Below, piece after piece: positions 32,784 to 41,415 of a stretch of DNA of 64,000 nucleotides. The stretch comes from Polyangiaceae bacterium (lineage in GTDB: Bacteria; Myxococcota_A; Polyangia; Polyangiales; Polyangiaceae): NCBI GenBank assembly GCA_020633235.1, contig JACKEA010000001.1, forward strand, positions 868,001 to 932,000, given 5' to 3'. The notes beneath the pieces are model-generated. The model did no database searches. It was not told the DNA's origin and saw only the letters and a program-made list of their open reading frames with translations. Position 1 is the first letter of the stretch. Each line of letters begins with the position of its first letter. The position numbers and the translations under genes were made by a program.

Positions 32784-33290
32784 TCACTTGCACACGGTCG
32801 AGCAGTTGGTGCCGATGCACCCGCTCAAGGTGTCGAACTTCGCTTTGCCGTTGGGGTTGGAGGTGACGCAGGCGTCCTCGCAGCCCGCGGACGGATTGGT
32901 CTGACACCCCTGGATGCAGGTGATGATCGCGGCGCAGTCCGTGTCCCCGTTGCAGGCCGCGAACTCCGTGGCGCAGTGCTGACCGATACAGCTCTCGCAG
33001 TCGTTCGGGCCCGAGCCCGCCGAGCCCGCAGCTCCCGCCGCCCCGCCGGTGCCGCCGCCTGCGCTGCCGCCGCTGCCCGCCATGCCACCGGTGCCGCCCC
33101 CGCCACTGCCCCCGGTCCCGCCGCCCGCGCTGCCTCCGGTGCCGGAGTTGCCGCCGGTGCTGCCCCCCGCCGCGCCGCCGCTCCCTCCGGTGTTGCTGCT
33201 GCCGCCGCTGCCTCCTTCGCTGTCGTCGCTGCCGCACGCCGACGTCAGCACCATCACCGAGACAACACCCCAAAAAATGCTTCGATGCAT
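32784..33290 (-). CDS. Gly/Ser-linker lipoprotein with Cys-rich C-terminus
   Basis: 168 aa. Lipobox in VMVLTSACGSD (about Cys19), then about 75 residues of Gly/Ser/Thr low complexity, then a compact domain of some 70 residues with ten cysteines (CESCIGQHC, CNGDTDCAAIITCIQGC, CEDAC, CIGTNCSTVC). This pattern is common in Polyangia surface lipoproteins; function unknown. It converges on rlmE with 6 bp between the genes and is divergent from a GNAT gene. Confidence 0.8.
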   Translation of the reverse strand: MHRSIFWGVVSVMVLTSACGSDDSEGGSGGSSNTGGSGGAAGGSTGGNSGTGGSAGGGTGGSGGGGTGGMAGSGGSAGGGTGGAAGAAGSAGSGPNDCESCIGQHCATEFAACNGDTDCAAIITCIQGCQTNPSAGCEDACVTSNPNGKAKFDTLSGCIGTNCSTVCK

Positions 33291-33375
33291 CGTTCGCCTC
33301 CCACGCGGACCCCGCCCGCGGGCAGCACTCTATCACGGGTTGTGAGCTGCCCGCGCGAATCCCACACTCTCGTAC

Positions 33376-33813
33376 ATGGCTGCCCTGCGAACGCGCCGCC
33401 CCACGGACGATGCGGCGATCGTTCGGCTGGCCGTCGAAGCGTTCGCCGAGTACTCGGCGACTGCCGCTGCCCATGCCGAGAAGATGGTTTGTCGGTCCGG
33501 CGCGGAAACGCTGGTGGCGAGCGTGACGGATCGGGTCGTCGGGTTCGCCGTGGTAGTGCACGGTCCGACGGCGCGCCTCGACGCGATCGCCGTCACCGCG
33601 GAGCATCGCGGGACCGGCGTCGGTCGGCAGCTCCTCGCCGGCGCGGAACGCGTGGCCAAGAGAAACGGCGCGGCGCGCATGACGCTGGCCACCGCGGAGA
33701 CCAACTTGGCGGCCCTCGATCTGTTCCTTCGGTCGGGCTATCGCATCACCCGGCGCCTGCCCCGCTACTACTCTCGTGGGCAAGACGCGCTGGAGATGTC
33801 GAAGAAGCTGTGA
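33376..33813 (+). CDS. GNAT-family N-acetyltransferase
   Basis: 145 aa. The N-terminal strand ALRTRRPTDDAAIVRLAVEA and the acetyl-CoA loop at about 75-90 (AVTAEHRGTGVGRQLL, with R-G-T-G-V-G) identify the fold. LALFL-type C-terminal helix: ALDLFLRSGYRI. Acceptor substrate cannot be told. It ends 1 bp before the stop region of the convergent EAL gene. Confidence 0.85.
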   Translation: MAALRTRRPTDDAAIVRLAVEAFAEYSATAAAHAEKMVCRSGAETLVASVTDRVVGFAVVVHGPTARLDAIAVTAEHRGTGVGRQLLAGAERVAKRNGAARMTLATAETNLAALDLFLRSGYRITRRLPRYYSRGQDALEMSKKL

Positions 33814-33814
33814 C

Positions 33815-34669
33815 TCAGCCGCGGATCTTGCGCACGGACGTCGTTTCCGCGGCCGGAGGGAAGCTCACTTCTGGCGGCGGGAAGCTCGGCCGCGCGAACA
33901 AGAAGCCCTGGCCGTATTCGGTGCCCGTATCCAGGACAGCGGAGTACTCGTCGTGGGTCTCGATGCCCTCGGCGACCACCGTGGCCCCCAGGCGCCGGCA
34001 CAAGTCCACGACGGCGGTGACCAGCTCCTGCTGTCGGCGGCTGCGATCCAGGCCCATGATCAAGTCCCGGTCGAGCTTCACGACCTTGGGCTCGAGGTCC
34101 GAGATGCGCTTGAGGTTCGAGTAGCCGGCGCCGAGATCGTCCACCACCAGGTGAACCCCGACGTGGCTCACGACCTCCTTCAGCACGCTCATGCACAGCT
34201 CGTAGTGACTGAGGGGCACCGACTCCGTCACCTCCAGATACACGTCGTCGTCGTGACTCAGGATCGGATCGTCGGGTCGCACCAGCCAGCCTTCGCTCAG
34301 CTCTTTCGGATGGATGTTCACGAACAGCGGCTTGCCGCTACCGTGGGGCACGCCAATCTCGCGGATCATGCGGCCCAGGCGTCCGGCACAGCCGAGCTCG
34401 ACGGCTTTCTCGAAGAGGCGGATCGGATTTTTGTACTCGACTACCCGGCAGCGAACCAGCGCTTCATACGCGAAGGTCCGGCCGGACGTGATGTCGATGA
34501 TGGGCTGGAACACCACCGACAAATCTTCTGGCGCCACGAAGCTACGGAGGGCCGTCAGGGAGTCGTGGGCGTCCTCGTCGAAGGCAGCGTTCACCGCGGA
34601 CGGCGCGTCCGACAAGCGGTTGGTGCGGGGCGTGCCTGCGGGAACGGTCTGGCGTTGGCTGCGCTTCAT
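33815..34669 (-). CDS. EAL-domain c-di-GMP phosphodiesterase
   Basis: 284 aa, soluble, EAL domain only, no GGDEF or sensor domain. Catalytic residues appear complete: EAL motif in YEALVR, Asn in FVNIHP, Glu in EVTES, the DD pair in VVDDLGAGYSN, Lys in VVKLDRDLI, Glu in AEGIET, and QGFLF. It should hydrolyse c-di-GMP to pGpG. The loop-6 motif is DDLGAGYS instead of the usual DDFGTGYS, which might tune activity. It lies 42 bp downstream of the EmrA-like gene on the same strand, so it may be read through from the efflux operon. Confidence 0.88.
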   Translation of the reverse strand: MKRSQRQTVPAGTPRTNRLSDAPSAVNAAFDEDAHDSLTALRSFVAPEDLSVVFQPIIDITSGRTFAYEALVRCRVVEYKNPIRLFEKAVELGCAGRLGRMIREIGVPHGSGKPLFVNIHPKELSEGWLVRPDDPILSHDDDVYLEVTESVPLSHYELCMSVLKEVVSHVGVHLVVDDLGAGYSNLKRISDLEPKVVKLDRDLIMGLDRSRRQQELVTAVVDLCRRLGATVVAEGIETHDEYSAVLDTGTEYGQGFLFARPSFPPPEVSFPPAAETTSVRKIRG

Positions 34670-34711
34670 TGCTGCTGCCCCAAAACCCGAACCGTACCAT
34701 GGCGGCCCGCG

Positions 34712-35977
34712 TCACTTCACGTGGACCGTCACTTCGGCGGAAAGCCCCGCGCGCATGATGTCGCCGGGATCGCCCTTCCAGTGCACGCGGACCGGCACCC
34801 GCTGAACGACCTTGACGAAGTTGCCCGACGCGTTGTCTGGAGGAATCAGCGAGAAGCGCGCGCCGGTGGCGGCGCTCAGGCTCTCCACGGTGCCTTCGAA
34901 CTCCCTGCCGGGAAAGGCGTCGAGCTCGACCACTGCGCGGTCCCCGGCCTTGATGCGGGCGATTTGTGTTTCCTTGAAGTTGGCGACGACGTAGGTGGCG
35001 GTGGGTACGAACTCCGCGATGGGCTGCCCGGGTTGAACCAGCTGTCCCACGTGCACCGAGAGCCGCGAGACGATGCCGTCTGCGGGAGCCTCGATGCGGG
35101 TGTAGGAGAGCTGTAGCTTCGCGAGCTCGAGGGCCGCCGTCGCGCTCTTCACGCGTGCGTGGGCCAACGTGGCCTGGGCCTTGGCCACGGCGATGCGAGA
35201 GTCGATGGGCGTGCTCTGATCCAGCCGTCCCCGTGCCTCGGAGACTTGGCTCTTGGCCATGCGCTCGTTCTGCTTGGCCGCCTCGAGCTCCGCTTGTGCC
35301 AGATCCACCCCAGCCTTCGCGGCGTCGTCGGCCGCGATGGCGTTGTCGAGCTCCTGCTGCGACACCGCCGAGCGTGAGAACAACTCCTGGGTGCGGGCGC
35401 GCGACAGGGCGGTGCGCCGTGCCTCCGCTTCGGCGCGCTTTTTCGCTGCTTCGGCCGCCTTGACCCGTGCGTGAGCCGTGGTCACCGCTTCGGCGGAGGT
35501 GCTCACACTGGCTCGGGCGCTGGTGAGCCCGCCCTTGGCGGACGCCACGCTCACGGTGGACGAGGCGTCCGCCGCGTCGGCGTTGGCCTTGGCCGTCTCG
35601 AGCTCCGCTTCCGCCTGGGTGACCTTGGCTTGCGGCGTTTCTCGGTCCAGCTCCACCAACAACTCCCCCTTCTTCACGTGCTGGTTGTCCGTGACCAGGA
35701 CCTTCTGGACCTGACCTCCGGTGCGCGCGCCGACGGGCACGATGTCCGCCTCCACCTGGGCGTCGTCGGTGGTCTCCTGGTTGGCGGTCATGAGCGAATA
35801 CACGCCGATGCCGCCCACGACCACCACGAACAGCACGCCCAAGATGATGAGGGGTCTCTTGGGACTTCGCTTCTTGGTCTGGACCGGTGCCTCGCGCACC
35901 TCGGGCTTCCTCTCCTTGGAGCTGATCGGCGCGGGCGTGTCGAGCTTTTCGGCGGCGGATGACTTCGGAGGGCTCAT
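34712..35977 (-). CDS. emrA: HlyD/EmrA-family membrane fusion protein
   Basis: 421 aa from ATG 35977, which follows the emrB stop by 3 bp with GGAG inside the emrB end; a TTG at 35980 is less likely. A membrane anchor at about 30-50 (LIILGVLFVVVVGGIGVYSL) is followed by a long Ala/Glu-rich coiled coil (about 100-250) flanked by lipoyl-like halves and a beta barrel (YVVANFKETQIARIKAGD). It bridges the inner-membrane pump to an outer-membrane channel; no tolC-like gene is in the window. Works with the EmrB pump upstream. Confidence 0.92.
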   Translation of the reverse strand: MSPPKSSAAEKLDTPAPISSKERKPEVREAPVQTKKRSPKRPLIILGVLFVVVVGGIGVYSLMTANQETTDDAQVEADIVPVGARTGGQVQKVLVTDNQHVKKGELLVELDRETPQAKVTQAEAELETAKANADAADASSTVSVASAKGGLTSARASVSTSAEAVTTAHARVKAAEAAKKRAEAEARRTALSRARTQELFSRSAVSQQELDNAIAADDAAKAGVDLAQAELEAAKQNERMAKSQVSEARGRLDQSTPIDSRIAVAKAQATLAHARVKSATAALELAKLQLSYTRIEAPADGIVSRLSVHVGQLVQPGQPIAEFVPTATYVVANFKETQIARIKAGDRAVVELDAFPGREFEGTVESLSAATGARFSLIPPDNASGNFVKVVQRVPVRVHWKGDPGDIMRAGLSAEVTVHVK

Positions 35978-35980
35978 CAA

Positions 35981-37594
35981 TCACTCCATCTCGAGATGAG
36001 GCCGGGGTCCGGCGACCCGCTTGGCCTTCAGAAAGATCAGAATCGGCAGCACGCCGAGGAACAGGATTCCGCTCAGTAGAAACAGCTTCTCGAAGGAGAG
36101 GAGCATGGCCTGGCGCGCTACGGAGCCGGCCAACATCCCGTGAGCGGTTCGAGTCGCAGACGCGGCGTCCATCCCGTGGCTCTGCAAAGCACTCGTTGCC
36201 ATCGCGACGCGTTCGGCGACCTCAGGTCGCGCGGGATCGAGGTGGGCGGCGATGCTCGCCTTTGCTTCGACCGCGTAGCGTGTGAGGAAAGTGGCGAATA
36301 CGGCCAATCCCACCGACCCACCCACCTGACGCAAGAGAGAGTTCAGGCCCGTGGCGTCGGTGAGGCGTTTGCGCTCGATGCTGCTCAGGGCGGCCGTGGT
36401 CAGCGGCACGAACAGGCAGCTGAAGCCCACGCCCTGGATCAAGATGGCGCTGACGATGCCGCTGGCGGTGGTTTCCAGCGTGAAATGGCTCATCTGGTAG
36501 GCGCCGATGGAGAACAGCAGCACGCCCACGCCCACGATTAGCCGCGGCGAGACGGAGTTGTACATGCGGCCGACGAAAGGCGTGACCAGCATCATGATCA
36601 ACACCCGCGGCATCATCGCCAAGCCGCTTTGAGTGGCGGTGAAGCCGAGCAACTCCTGCATGAACAGCGGCAGCAGGAACATGTTGGCCATCAGCATGGC
36701 GAACATCAGCGCGCCGATCAGCGTGCCGGACAAAAATACGCGATCGCGAAACAAGGAAAGATCGACGGCGGGTACCGGCGCCGTGAGCTCGCGAATGGTG
36801 AACGCTGCCAGGGAGAAGAACGCGATCACCGCCATGGTGACGATCACGCGGGATTGGAACCAGTCGTCCCCTTGGCCCTCTTCCAACATGTACTGCAGCG
36901 AGGCGAGCCCGACGCACAAAAGGGAGATGCCGATCCAGTCCAAGTTCTTGCGCTGGCGATCTGCCATCTCACGATTGGCCGCGCGGATGTCGTCCGGCTC
37001 CTGCACGAAGCGCGACACCATGAAGAGCCCCAGGGCGCCGACCGGAAGGTTGATGTAGAAGATCCACTCCCAGCTGTAGTTGTCGACGATCCAGCCGCCC
37101 AGCGTGGGGCCGACGGCGGGCCCTATCATCACCGCCATTCCGAACAAGGCCATGGCCATGCCTTGCTCCTCCGGCGGAAAGGTCTGGCGCAAGATGGCCT
37201 GTTCCGTGGGCTGCAGCGCGCCGGCGCCCAGCCCCTGTATGGCCCGGAAGGCCACCAGGGCCTCCAGGCTGCGGGCGGTGCCGCACAGGGCGGAGCCCAC
37301 CAGGAACAGGATCAGGCTGAACATGTAGAAGTTCTTCTGCCCGAAGAAGCGCCCGAGAAATGCCGTCAGCGGCATCACGATCACGGTGGCGATCACGAAG
37401 CCCGTGCTCACCCAGGTGATCTCCGTGATGCTCGCCCCCACCGCCCCGCGCAGATGCGGGATGGCCACGTTCACGATGGACGAATCGATGGTGCCCATCA
37501 GCGTGCCGAAGGTCACGGAAATGGTGACGAGCCATTTGTTGGTGGGCGCGCGGGCCATCGTCCCGGCGCCGGCGGTGAGGCTGGCGGTGGTCAT
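35981..37594 (-). CDS. emrB: DHA2-family MFS drug efflux transporter, EmrB-like
   Basis: 537 aa with about 14 hydrophobic segments. Family landmarks: the N-terminal TIDSSIVNVAIP motif, the loop GRFFGQKNFY, and IQGLGAGALQPTEQAIL. Proton-driven export of hydrophobic toxicants together with the membrane fusion protein is expected. Its ATG (37594-37592) overlaps the TetR stop in ATGA, so regulator and pump are translationally coupled. Confidence 0.93.
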   Translation of the reverse strand: MTTASLTAGAGTMARAPTNKWLVTISVTFGTLMGTIDSSIVNVAIPHLRGAVGASITEITWVSTGFVIATVIVMPLTAFLGRFFGQKNFYMFSLILFLVGSALCGTARSLEALVAFRAIQGLGAGALQPTEQAILRQTFPPEEQGMAMALFGMAVMIGPAVGPTLGGWIVDNYSWEWIFYINLPVGALGLFMVSRFVQEPDDIRAANREMADRQRKNLDWIGISLLCVGLASLQYMLEEGQGDDWFQSRVIVTMAVIAFFSLAAFTIRELTAPVPAVDLSLFRDRVFLSGTLIGALMFAMLMANMFLLPLFMQELLGFTATQSGLAMMPRVLIMMLVTPFVGRMYNSVSPRLIVGVGVLLFSIGAYQMSHFTLETTASGIVSAILIQGVGFSCLFVPLTTAALSSIERKRLTDATGLNSLLRQVGGSVGLAVFATFLTRYAVEAKASIAAHLDPARPEVAERVAMATSALQSHGMDAASATRTAHGMLAGSVARQAMLLSFEKLFLLSGILFLGVLPILIFLKAKRVAGPRPHLEME

Positions 37595-38241
37595 CGCTGG
37601 GTGGCGGCGCCGTGGAGGAAGAAGGCAGCGAGCTCCGGCGCTCGCTCGGTGACGGGGCTGGTCGCCTCCGTCTCGTACAGCGTGCGAATGAGCAGGCTGC
37701 GGATCATGCCCATCAAGAGAGCGGCGTAGAGATCGGCGGACTTCGCCCGCAGCTCGCCGCTCTGCACGCCGCGCTCCGACAGCTCCGCGAGCCGGAGATA
37801 TACGGCGCGCATGGTCTCCCGCGGACGCCGTGACGCGGGGAACACCGACGAGTCCTGGGCGTGCTCGCCCTGCATCACGATCGAGAGGAACTGCCGGTGC
37901 GCCTCGAAGTGCGCCAGGAGCACGTGCAGCACCGTCTCGAGCTGCTCGGCGAAGGGCCGTTCGTCCACTTCGCTCAGGGCGCCGTCGAGCTTCTTCACCA
38001 GGCCGGCGCGCCGCTCTTCGAGCAGCGCGTCCACGAGGCCGGCGCGGTCGTGGAAGTAGTTGTACAGCGTGCCCACGCTCACCCCGGCGCTCTGGGCCAC
38101 GTCTTCCATCCGTGCGGCGTGAAGCCCGTCCTTGCCGAACACTTGTTCGGCCGACACCAGGATGGCGTCCCGCGTGGCTTCTTTCAGCCGCTGACGGAGG
38201 TTCTTGTGGGCTCCGGCATCACTTTCTGAATCTGGATTCAT
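37591..38241 (-). CDS. TetR-family transcriptional regulator
   Basis: 216 aa. The N-terminal helix-turn-helix (about 20-65) reads EATRDAILVSAEQVFGKDGL and VAQSAGVSVGTLYNYFHDRA, the classic TetR signature. The C-terminal domain would bind the inducer, probably a pump substrate. First gene of the tetR-emrB-emrA operon, so autoregulation is likely. No Shine-Dalgarno is visible and a palindrome covers the start codon, so the mRNA may be leaderless. Repression of the operon is inferred from layout. Confidence 0.92.
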   Translation of the reverse strand: MNPDSESDAGAHKNLRQRLKEATRDAILVSAEQVFGKDGLHAARMEDVAQSAGVSVGTLYNYFHDRAGLVDALLEERRAGLVKKLDGALSEVDERPFAEQLETVLHVLLAHFEAHRQFLSIVMQGEHAQDSSVFPASRRPRETMRAVYLRLAELSERGVQSGELRAKSADLYAALLMGMIRSLLIRTLYETEATSPVTERAPELAAFFLHGAATQR

Positions 38242-38250
38242 GGAGTGAAT
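38227..38250. promoter_or_regulatory. Candidate TetR operator over the tetR start codon
   Basis: A perfect palindrome TGAATC-TG-GATTCA (38227-38240) covers the start codon, and a further TGAAT at 38246-38250 makes a second inverted pair with ATTCA (38236-38240). Three TGAAT-type half sites in 24 bp beside a TetR gene are a plausible autoregulatory operator. Confidence 0.35.
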
Positions 38251-38354
38251 GGGGAGTTTAGAGCCCGCGCCAACGGGTGCAAGGGGGGTGAGCGCCGCGG
38301 CGACGAAAATGTGGTGGATCGCGCAGATCCGGACCCTGCACTGCGCAGGATTCA

Positions 38355-38433
38355 GAGCCGACCCGAGCGGGCGCGACGGGCCTCGGGCGGACCCGAATGG
38401 GCGCGACGGGGCTCGCGCCGCCCCGACAAAATC
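38355..38433 (-). repeat. Dispersed 3'-end repeat, copy 4, as a 30-bp tandem array
   Basis: On the minus strand, ATTTTGTCGGGGCGGCGCGA then GCCCCGTCGCGCCC starts about 9 bp after the acyl-CoA dehydrogenase stop. It continues as further units at an exact 30-bp period (TCGGGTCCGCCCGAGGCCCG at 38400-38381, TCGGGTCGGCTC at 38370-38359), about 2.4 units in all. This is the only tandem copy in the window. Confidence 0.75.
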
Positions 38434-38442
38434 AAGCCGCGA

Positions 38443-39630
38443 TCAGAACGCGTTCAAGCCGGTGAAGGCCTGGCCCAGCACCAGGGTGTGAACCTCGTGG
38501 GTGCCCTCGTAGGTGACGACGCTCTCGAGGTTCAGCATGTGTCGGATGGCGGGGTACTCGAGCAAGATGCCGTTGCCGCCCAGGATGCCGCGGCAGGCGC
38601 GGGCGATCTCGAGGGAGGCGGCCACGTTGTTGCGCTTGCACAGGCTGACCTGGGCGGGGAGCAGCTTGCCGCCTTGGGCGTCCTTCATGCGGCCGTAGTG
38701 GAGCACGAGCAGATCCCCCTTGATGATCTCGCTGGCCATGTCGGCGAACTTCGCCTGGATCAGCTGCTTGGACGCGATCGGCACGCCGAACTGCACGCGG
38801 TTTCTCGCGTAGTCCACGGTGGACTCGAAGCAGGCCTTGGCAGCGCCCAGGGCGCCCCAGGAGATCCCGAAGCGCGCTTGCGTGAGACAGCCGAGAGGCG
38901 CCTTGAGACCCGAGCCGCTCGGCAGCATGTTTTCTGCGGGAACGCGACAGTCGTCCAGCACGATCTCGCCGGTCTCGCTGGAGCGCAGGCTCATCTTGCC
39001 GTGGATGCGGGGCGTGTCGAAGCCTTGGGTTCCGCGCTCCACGATGAAGCCGCGGATGGACTCCACGTCGCCGTCGTCCACCTTGGCCCACACCACGGCC
39101 AGGTGCGAGATGGGCGAGTTGGTGATCCACATCTTGGTGCCATTGAGCACGTAGCTGTCGCCGTCCTTGCGCGCGCGGGTGGTCATCGAGCCGGGATCGG
39201 ATCCACTGTCCGGCTCGGTGAGGCCGAAGCAGCCGATGATCTTGCCTTGCGCCATCTCCGGCAGGTACTTCTGCTTCTGCTCCTCGGAGCCGTAGGCGTA
39301 GATCGAGTACATCGCCAGCGAGCCCTGCACGCTCACGAAGCTCCGAAGGCCGCTGTCCCCGTACTCGAGCTCTTGCAGGATGAGGCCGTACTGCACCGCG
39401 CTCATACCGGCGCAGCCGTAGCCCGACAGCCCCGCGCCGAGCAGACCCATCTCGGCCATCTCACCGATCAGGTCCATGGGGAACTGCTCCTTCTCGTACA
39501 GCTCCCCGGCTCGCGGCAGGTAACGCTCTCGGACCAGCCGCCGCACGGTGTCGCGGATCATGCGCTCCTCTTCGGAGAGGTGGGCGTCGAGGGCGGAGAG
39601 GGCGTCGAGGGTGAGGGGATCGCGGGCCAT
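38443..39630 (-). CDS. gcdH: Acyl-CoA dehydrogenase, glutaryl-CoA dehydrogenase type
   Basis: 395 aa from ATG 39630, the usual length for GcdH; the longer open frame to 39945 is antisense to the transpeptidase gene. Blocks: GCFGLTEPDSGSDPGSM, NGTKMWITNSPI, and the C-terminal TYEGTHEVHTLVLGQA with the catalytic Glu, followed by FTGLNAF, closely like GcdH. It would oxidise and decarboxylate glutaryl-CoA to crotonyl-CoA in lysine/tryptophan catabolism, passing electrons to ETF. Other acyl-CoA dehydrogenases lack this C-terminus, so the subtype is fairly safe. It is a lone gene. Confidence 0.85.
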   Translation of the reverse strand: MARDPLTLDALSALDAHLSEEERMIRDTVRRLVRERYLPRAGELYEKEQFPMDLIGEMAEMGLLGAGLSGYGCAGMSAVQYGLILQELEYGDSGLRSFVSVQGSLAMYSIYAYGSEEQKQKYLPEMAQGKIIGCFGLTEPDSGSDPGSMTTRARKDGDSYVLNGTKMWITNSPISHLAVVWAKVDDGDVESIRGFIVERGTQGFDTPRIHGKMSLRSSETGEIVLDDCRVPAENMLPSGSGLKAPLGCLTQARFGISWGALGAAKACFESTVDYARNRVQFGVPIASKQLIQAKFADMASEIIKGDLLVLHYGRMKDAQGGKLLPAQVSLCKRNNVAASLEIARACRGILGGNGILLEYPAIRHMLNLESVVTYEGTHEVHTLVLGQAFTGLNAF

Positions 39631-39715
39631 GGCAGGCGAATACCACGGGATCGGGCGGGGGCGTCGCCGGAAACTGGGCCAGCACCCAGGCCCTTCGCTA
39701 AGCGATCCCGGGACC

Positions 39716-41377
39716 ATGCCCATCGCCCGCCAGCTGGCGGTAGCGAGCCTCGGGCTCGCCGCTCTCGCCACCACGAGCTGCCCTGCGACCCGCGCGCAGA
39801 GCGGAGCGGAGCATGCGTCGACGATGACGGCCGTCACCAGGGCGGGCGCGGAGGCCGCTAGCCGCCTCGTGAGTCGGCGGGGTCTGTTCGAGCCCGACAT
39901 CGGTGCACTGGGCAAGGATGCGCGCGGGGACTGGCCGGCGCCCACGCCGGATCAGGTCGCGGAGCTCGAGCGCGAGGTGGTGCCCGCCGCCATGACCGAG
40001 CCGCTGTCCGTGGATCCGGCGGCTCAGCCCAAGCCACCCCCCGCGTTCTCGCTCGCCCGCATCGATCCGGATCGCGCCTTGGCGTCCATCGCGCGGGAGA
40101 CCTACGTGATGCTGCGGCCGAGCTGGCAGTCGAAGAAGATCGGCTACCTGCGTGCCGGAGCCGTGGTGTCTCGCAGCGCGAAGCCCGTCGGCAATCGCGG
40201 GTGCGAGGGCGGATGGTACGAGATCTCCCCGGAGGGCTACGTGTGCGTGGGCAAGACCGCCACCCTCGATCTCTCGCATCCCATTGCGGTGGCGGCGCGC
40301 CGAGGTCCGGATCGCAGCGCGCCCATGCCCTACGAGTACGGCATGGCGCGCTTCCCCACGCCGCCCTTCTACACCAAGGTTCCGACCGAGCGCGAACAGC
40401 GCCAGGTGGAACAAGAGCTCGCCAAACACCTGTCCCTGTCGCAGACCAAGGAGTGGGACGGAGTCGTCCTCGGCCCCATTCCCGAGATGCTCGAGGACGG
40501 CGCTCCGGCCTTCACTTGGGGTGGTGTGCGCCACTCGCCGGGTTCGGTGTACACCGGACGCGCGATGGTGAAGAGCGGCTTCGCCTTCTTGAGCTTCTTC
40601 GAGTCCCAGGGCCGCGCCTTCGGGCTCAGCGTGGATCTGGACGTGATGCCGCTGGATCGCATGAAGCGCGTCACTCCCAGCGAGTTCGAGGGTCTGGCGC
40701 TCTCGGGGGACGCCAGCCTGCCGGTGGTGTTCGTGCGCGCTCGCGGGGCGCGCCTGTACCAGGGGGATCCGCGCTCGAAGATCAGCGTGGGGCGCGAGCT
40801 CGGCTACCGCGAGGCGATCGCCGTGAAGAGCAAGCGCTTGCGCGTTGGCGGCGTCACCTGGCTCGAGACCCAGGGTGGCGACTGGATCCGCGACGAGAAC
40901 CTGGTGCGCGTGGACCCGATGAAGAAGAAGCCGGGCTGGGCCACGCCCGGGCGCACCTGGATCGAGGTGAGCATCCTGCACCAGACGCTGGTGGCCTACG
41001 AGGGCGACAAGGCCGTGTACGTGACGCTGGTGAGCACCGGCGCCGACGGCCTGGGGGATCCGAAGGAAACGCACTCCACCGTGCGCGGGCAGTTCTTGAT
41101 CCACACCAAGCACGTGACCGCCACCATGAGCGGCGACGAAGTGGGCGACGAATTCGATCTGCGTGACGTTCCCTACGTGCAGTACTTCACCGAAGGCTAT
41201 GCCCTGCACGCCGCCTATTGGCACGACTCCTTCGGCAAGCCCCGGAGCCACGGCTGCATCAACCTTTCGCCGCGCGACGCGCGCTGGCTGTTCTCCTGGA
41301 CGGATCCGCCGGTGCCGGAAGGTTGGCATGGCGCGATGAGCCTGCGGGACGGCACCCTCGTCTACATCCACCCCTGA
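39716..41377 (+). CDS. L,D-transpeptidase (YkuD) lipoprotein
   Basis: 553 aa from ATG 39716. Signal and lipobox: VASLGLAALATTSC (about Cys22). The last 150 residues form a YkuD domain: RTWIEVSILHQTLVAYEGDK, and the catalytic block HDSFGKPRSHGCINLSPRDA with His512 and Cys514. The long N-terminal part (about 100-400) has SH3-like stretches (TYVMLRPSWQSKKIGYLRAG and ARLYQGDPRS), perhaps wall-binding. The enzyme would make 3-3 peptidoglycan cross-links or attach proteins to the wall. It is a single gene, divergent from gcdH. Confidence 0.9.
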   Translation: MPIARQLAVASLGLAALATTSCPATRAQSGAEHASTMTAVTRAGAEAASRLVSRRGLFEPDIGALGKDARGDWPAPTPDQVAELEREVVPAAMTEPLSVDPAAQPKPPPAFSLARIDPDRALASIARETYVMLRPSWQSKKIGYLRAGAVVSRSAKPVGNRGCEGGWYEISPEGYVCVGKTATLDLSHPIAVAARRGPDRSAPMPYEYGMARFPTPPFYTKVPTEREQRQVEQELAKHLSLSQTKEWDGVVLGPIPEMLEDGAPAFTWGGVRHSPGSVYTGRAMVKSGFAFLSFFESQGRAFGLSVDLDVMPLDRMKRVTPSEFEGLALSGDASLPVVFVRARGARLYQGDPRSKISVGRELGYREAIAVKSKRLRVGGVTWLETQGGDWIRDENLVRVDPMKKKPGWATPGRTWIEVSILHQTLVAYEGDKAVYVTLVSTGADGLGDPKETHSTVRGQFLIHTKHVTATMSGDEVGDEFDLRDVPYVQYFTEGYALHAAYWHDSFGKPRSHGCINLSPRDARWLFSWTDPPVPEGWHGAMSLRDGTLVYIHP

Positions 41378-41389
41378 GATTCGTCTGCC

Positions 41390-41415
41390 TTTGTTGGTGC
41401 GGCGCGAGCCCCGTC
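41390..41415 (+). repeat. Dispersed 3'-end repeat, copy 5
   Basis: TTTGTTGGTGCGGCGCGAG then CCCCGTC, 12 bp after the L,D-transpeptidase stop. It fills the 36-bp gap to the convergent gene and touches that gene's stop codon. Confidence 0.8.

Noticed and set aside
32976..34124. Plus-strand open frame of 382 codons over the Gly-rich lipoprotein
   Set aside because: It is the antisense of Gly/Ser codons (giving Ala/Pro/Arg) and runs through the GNAT and EAL genes, which have clear motifs.
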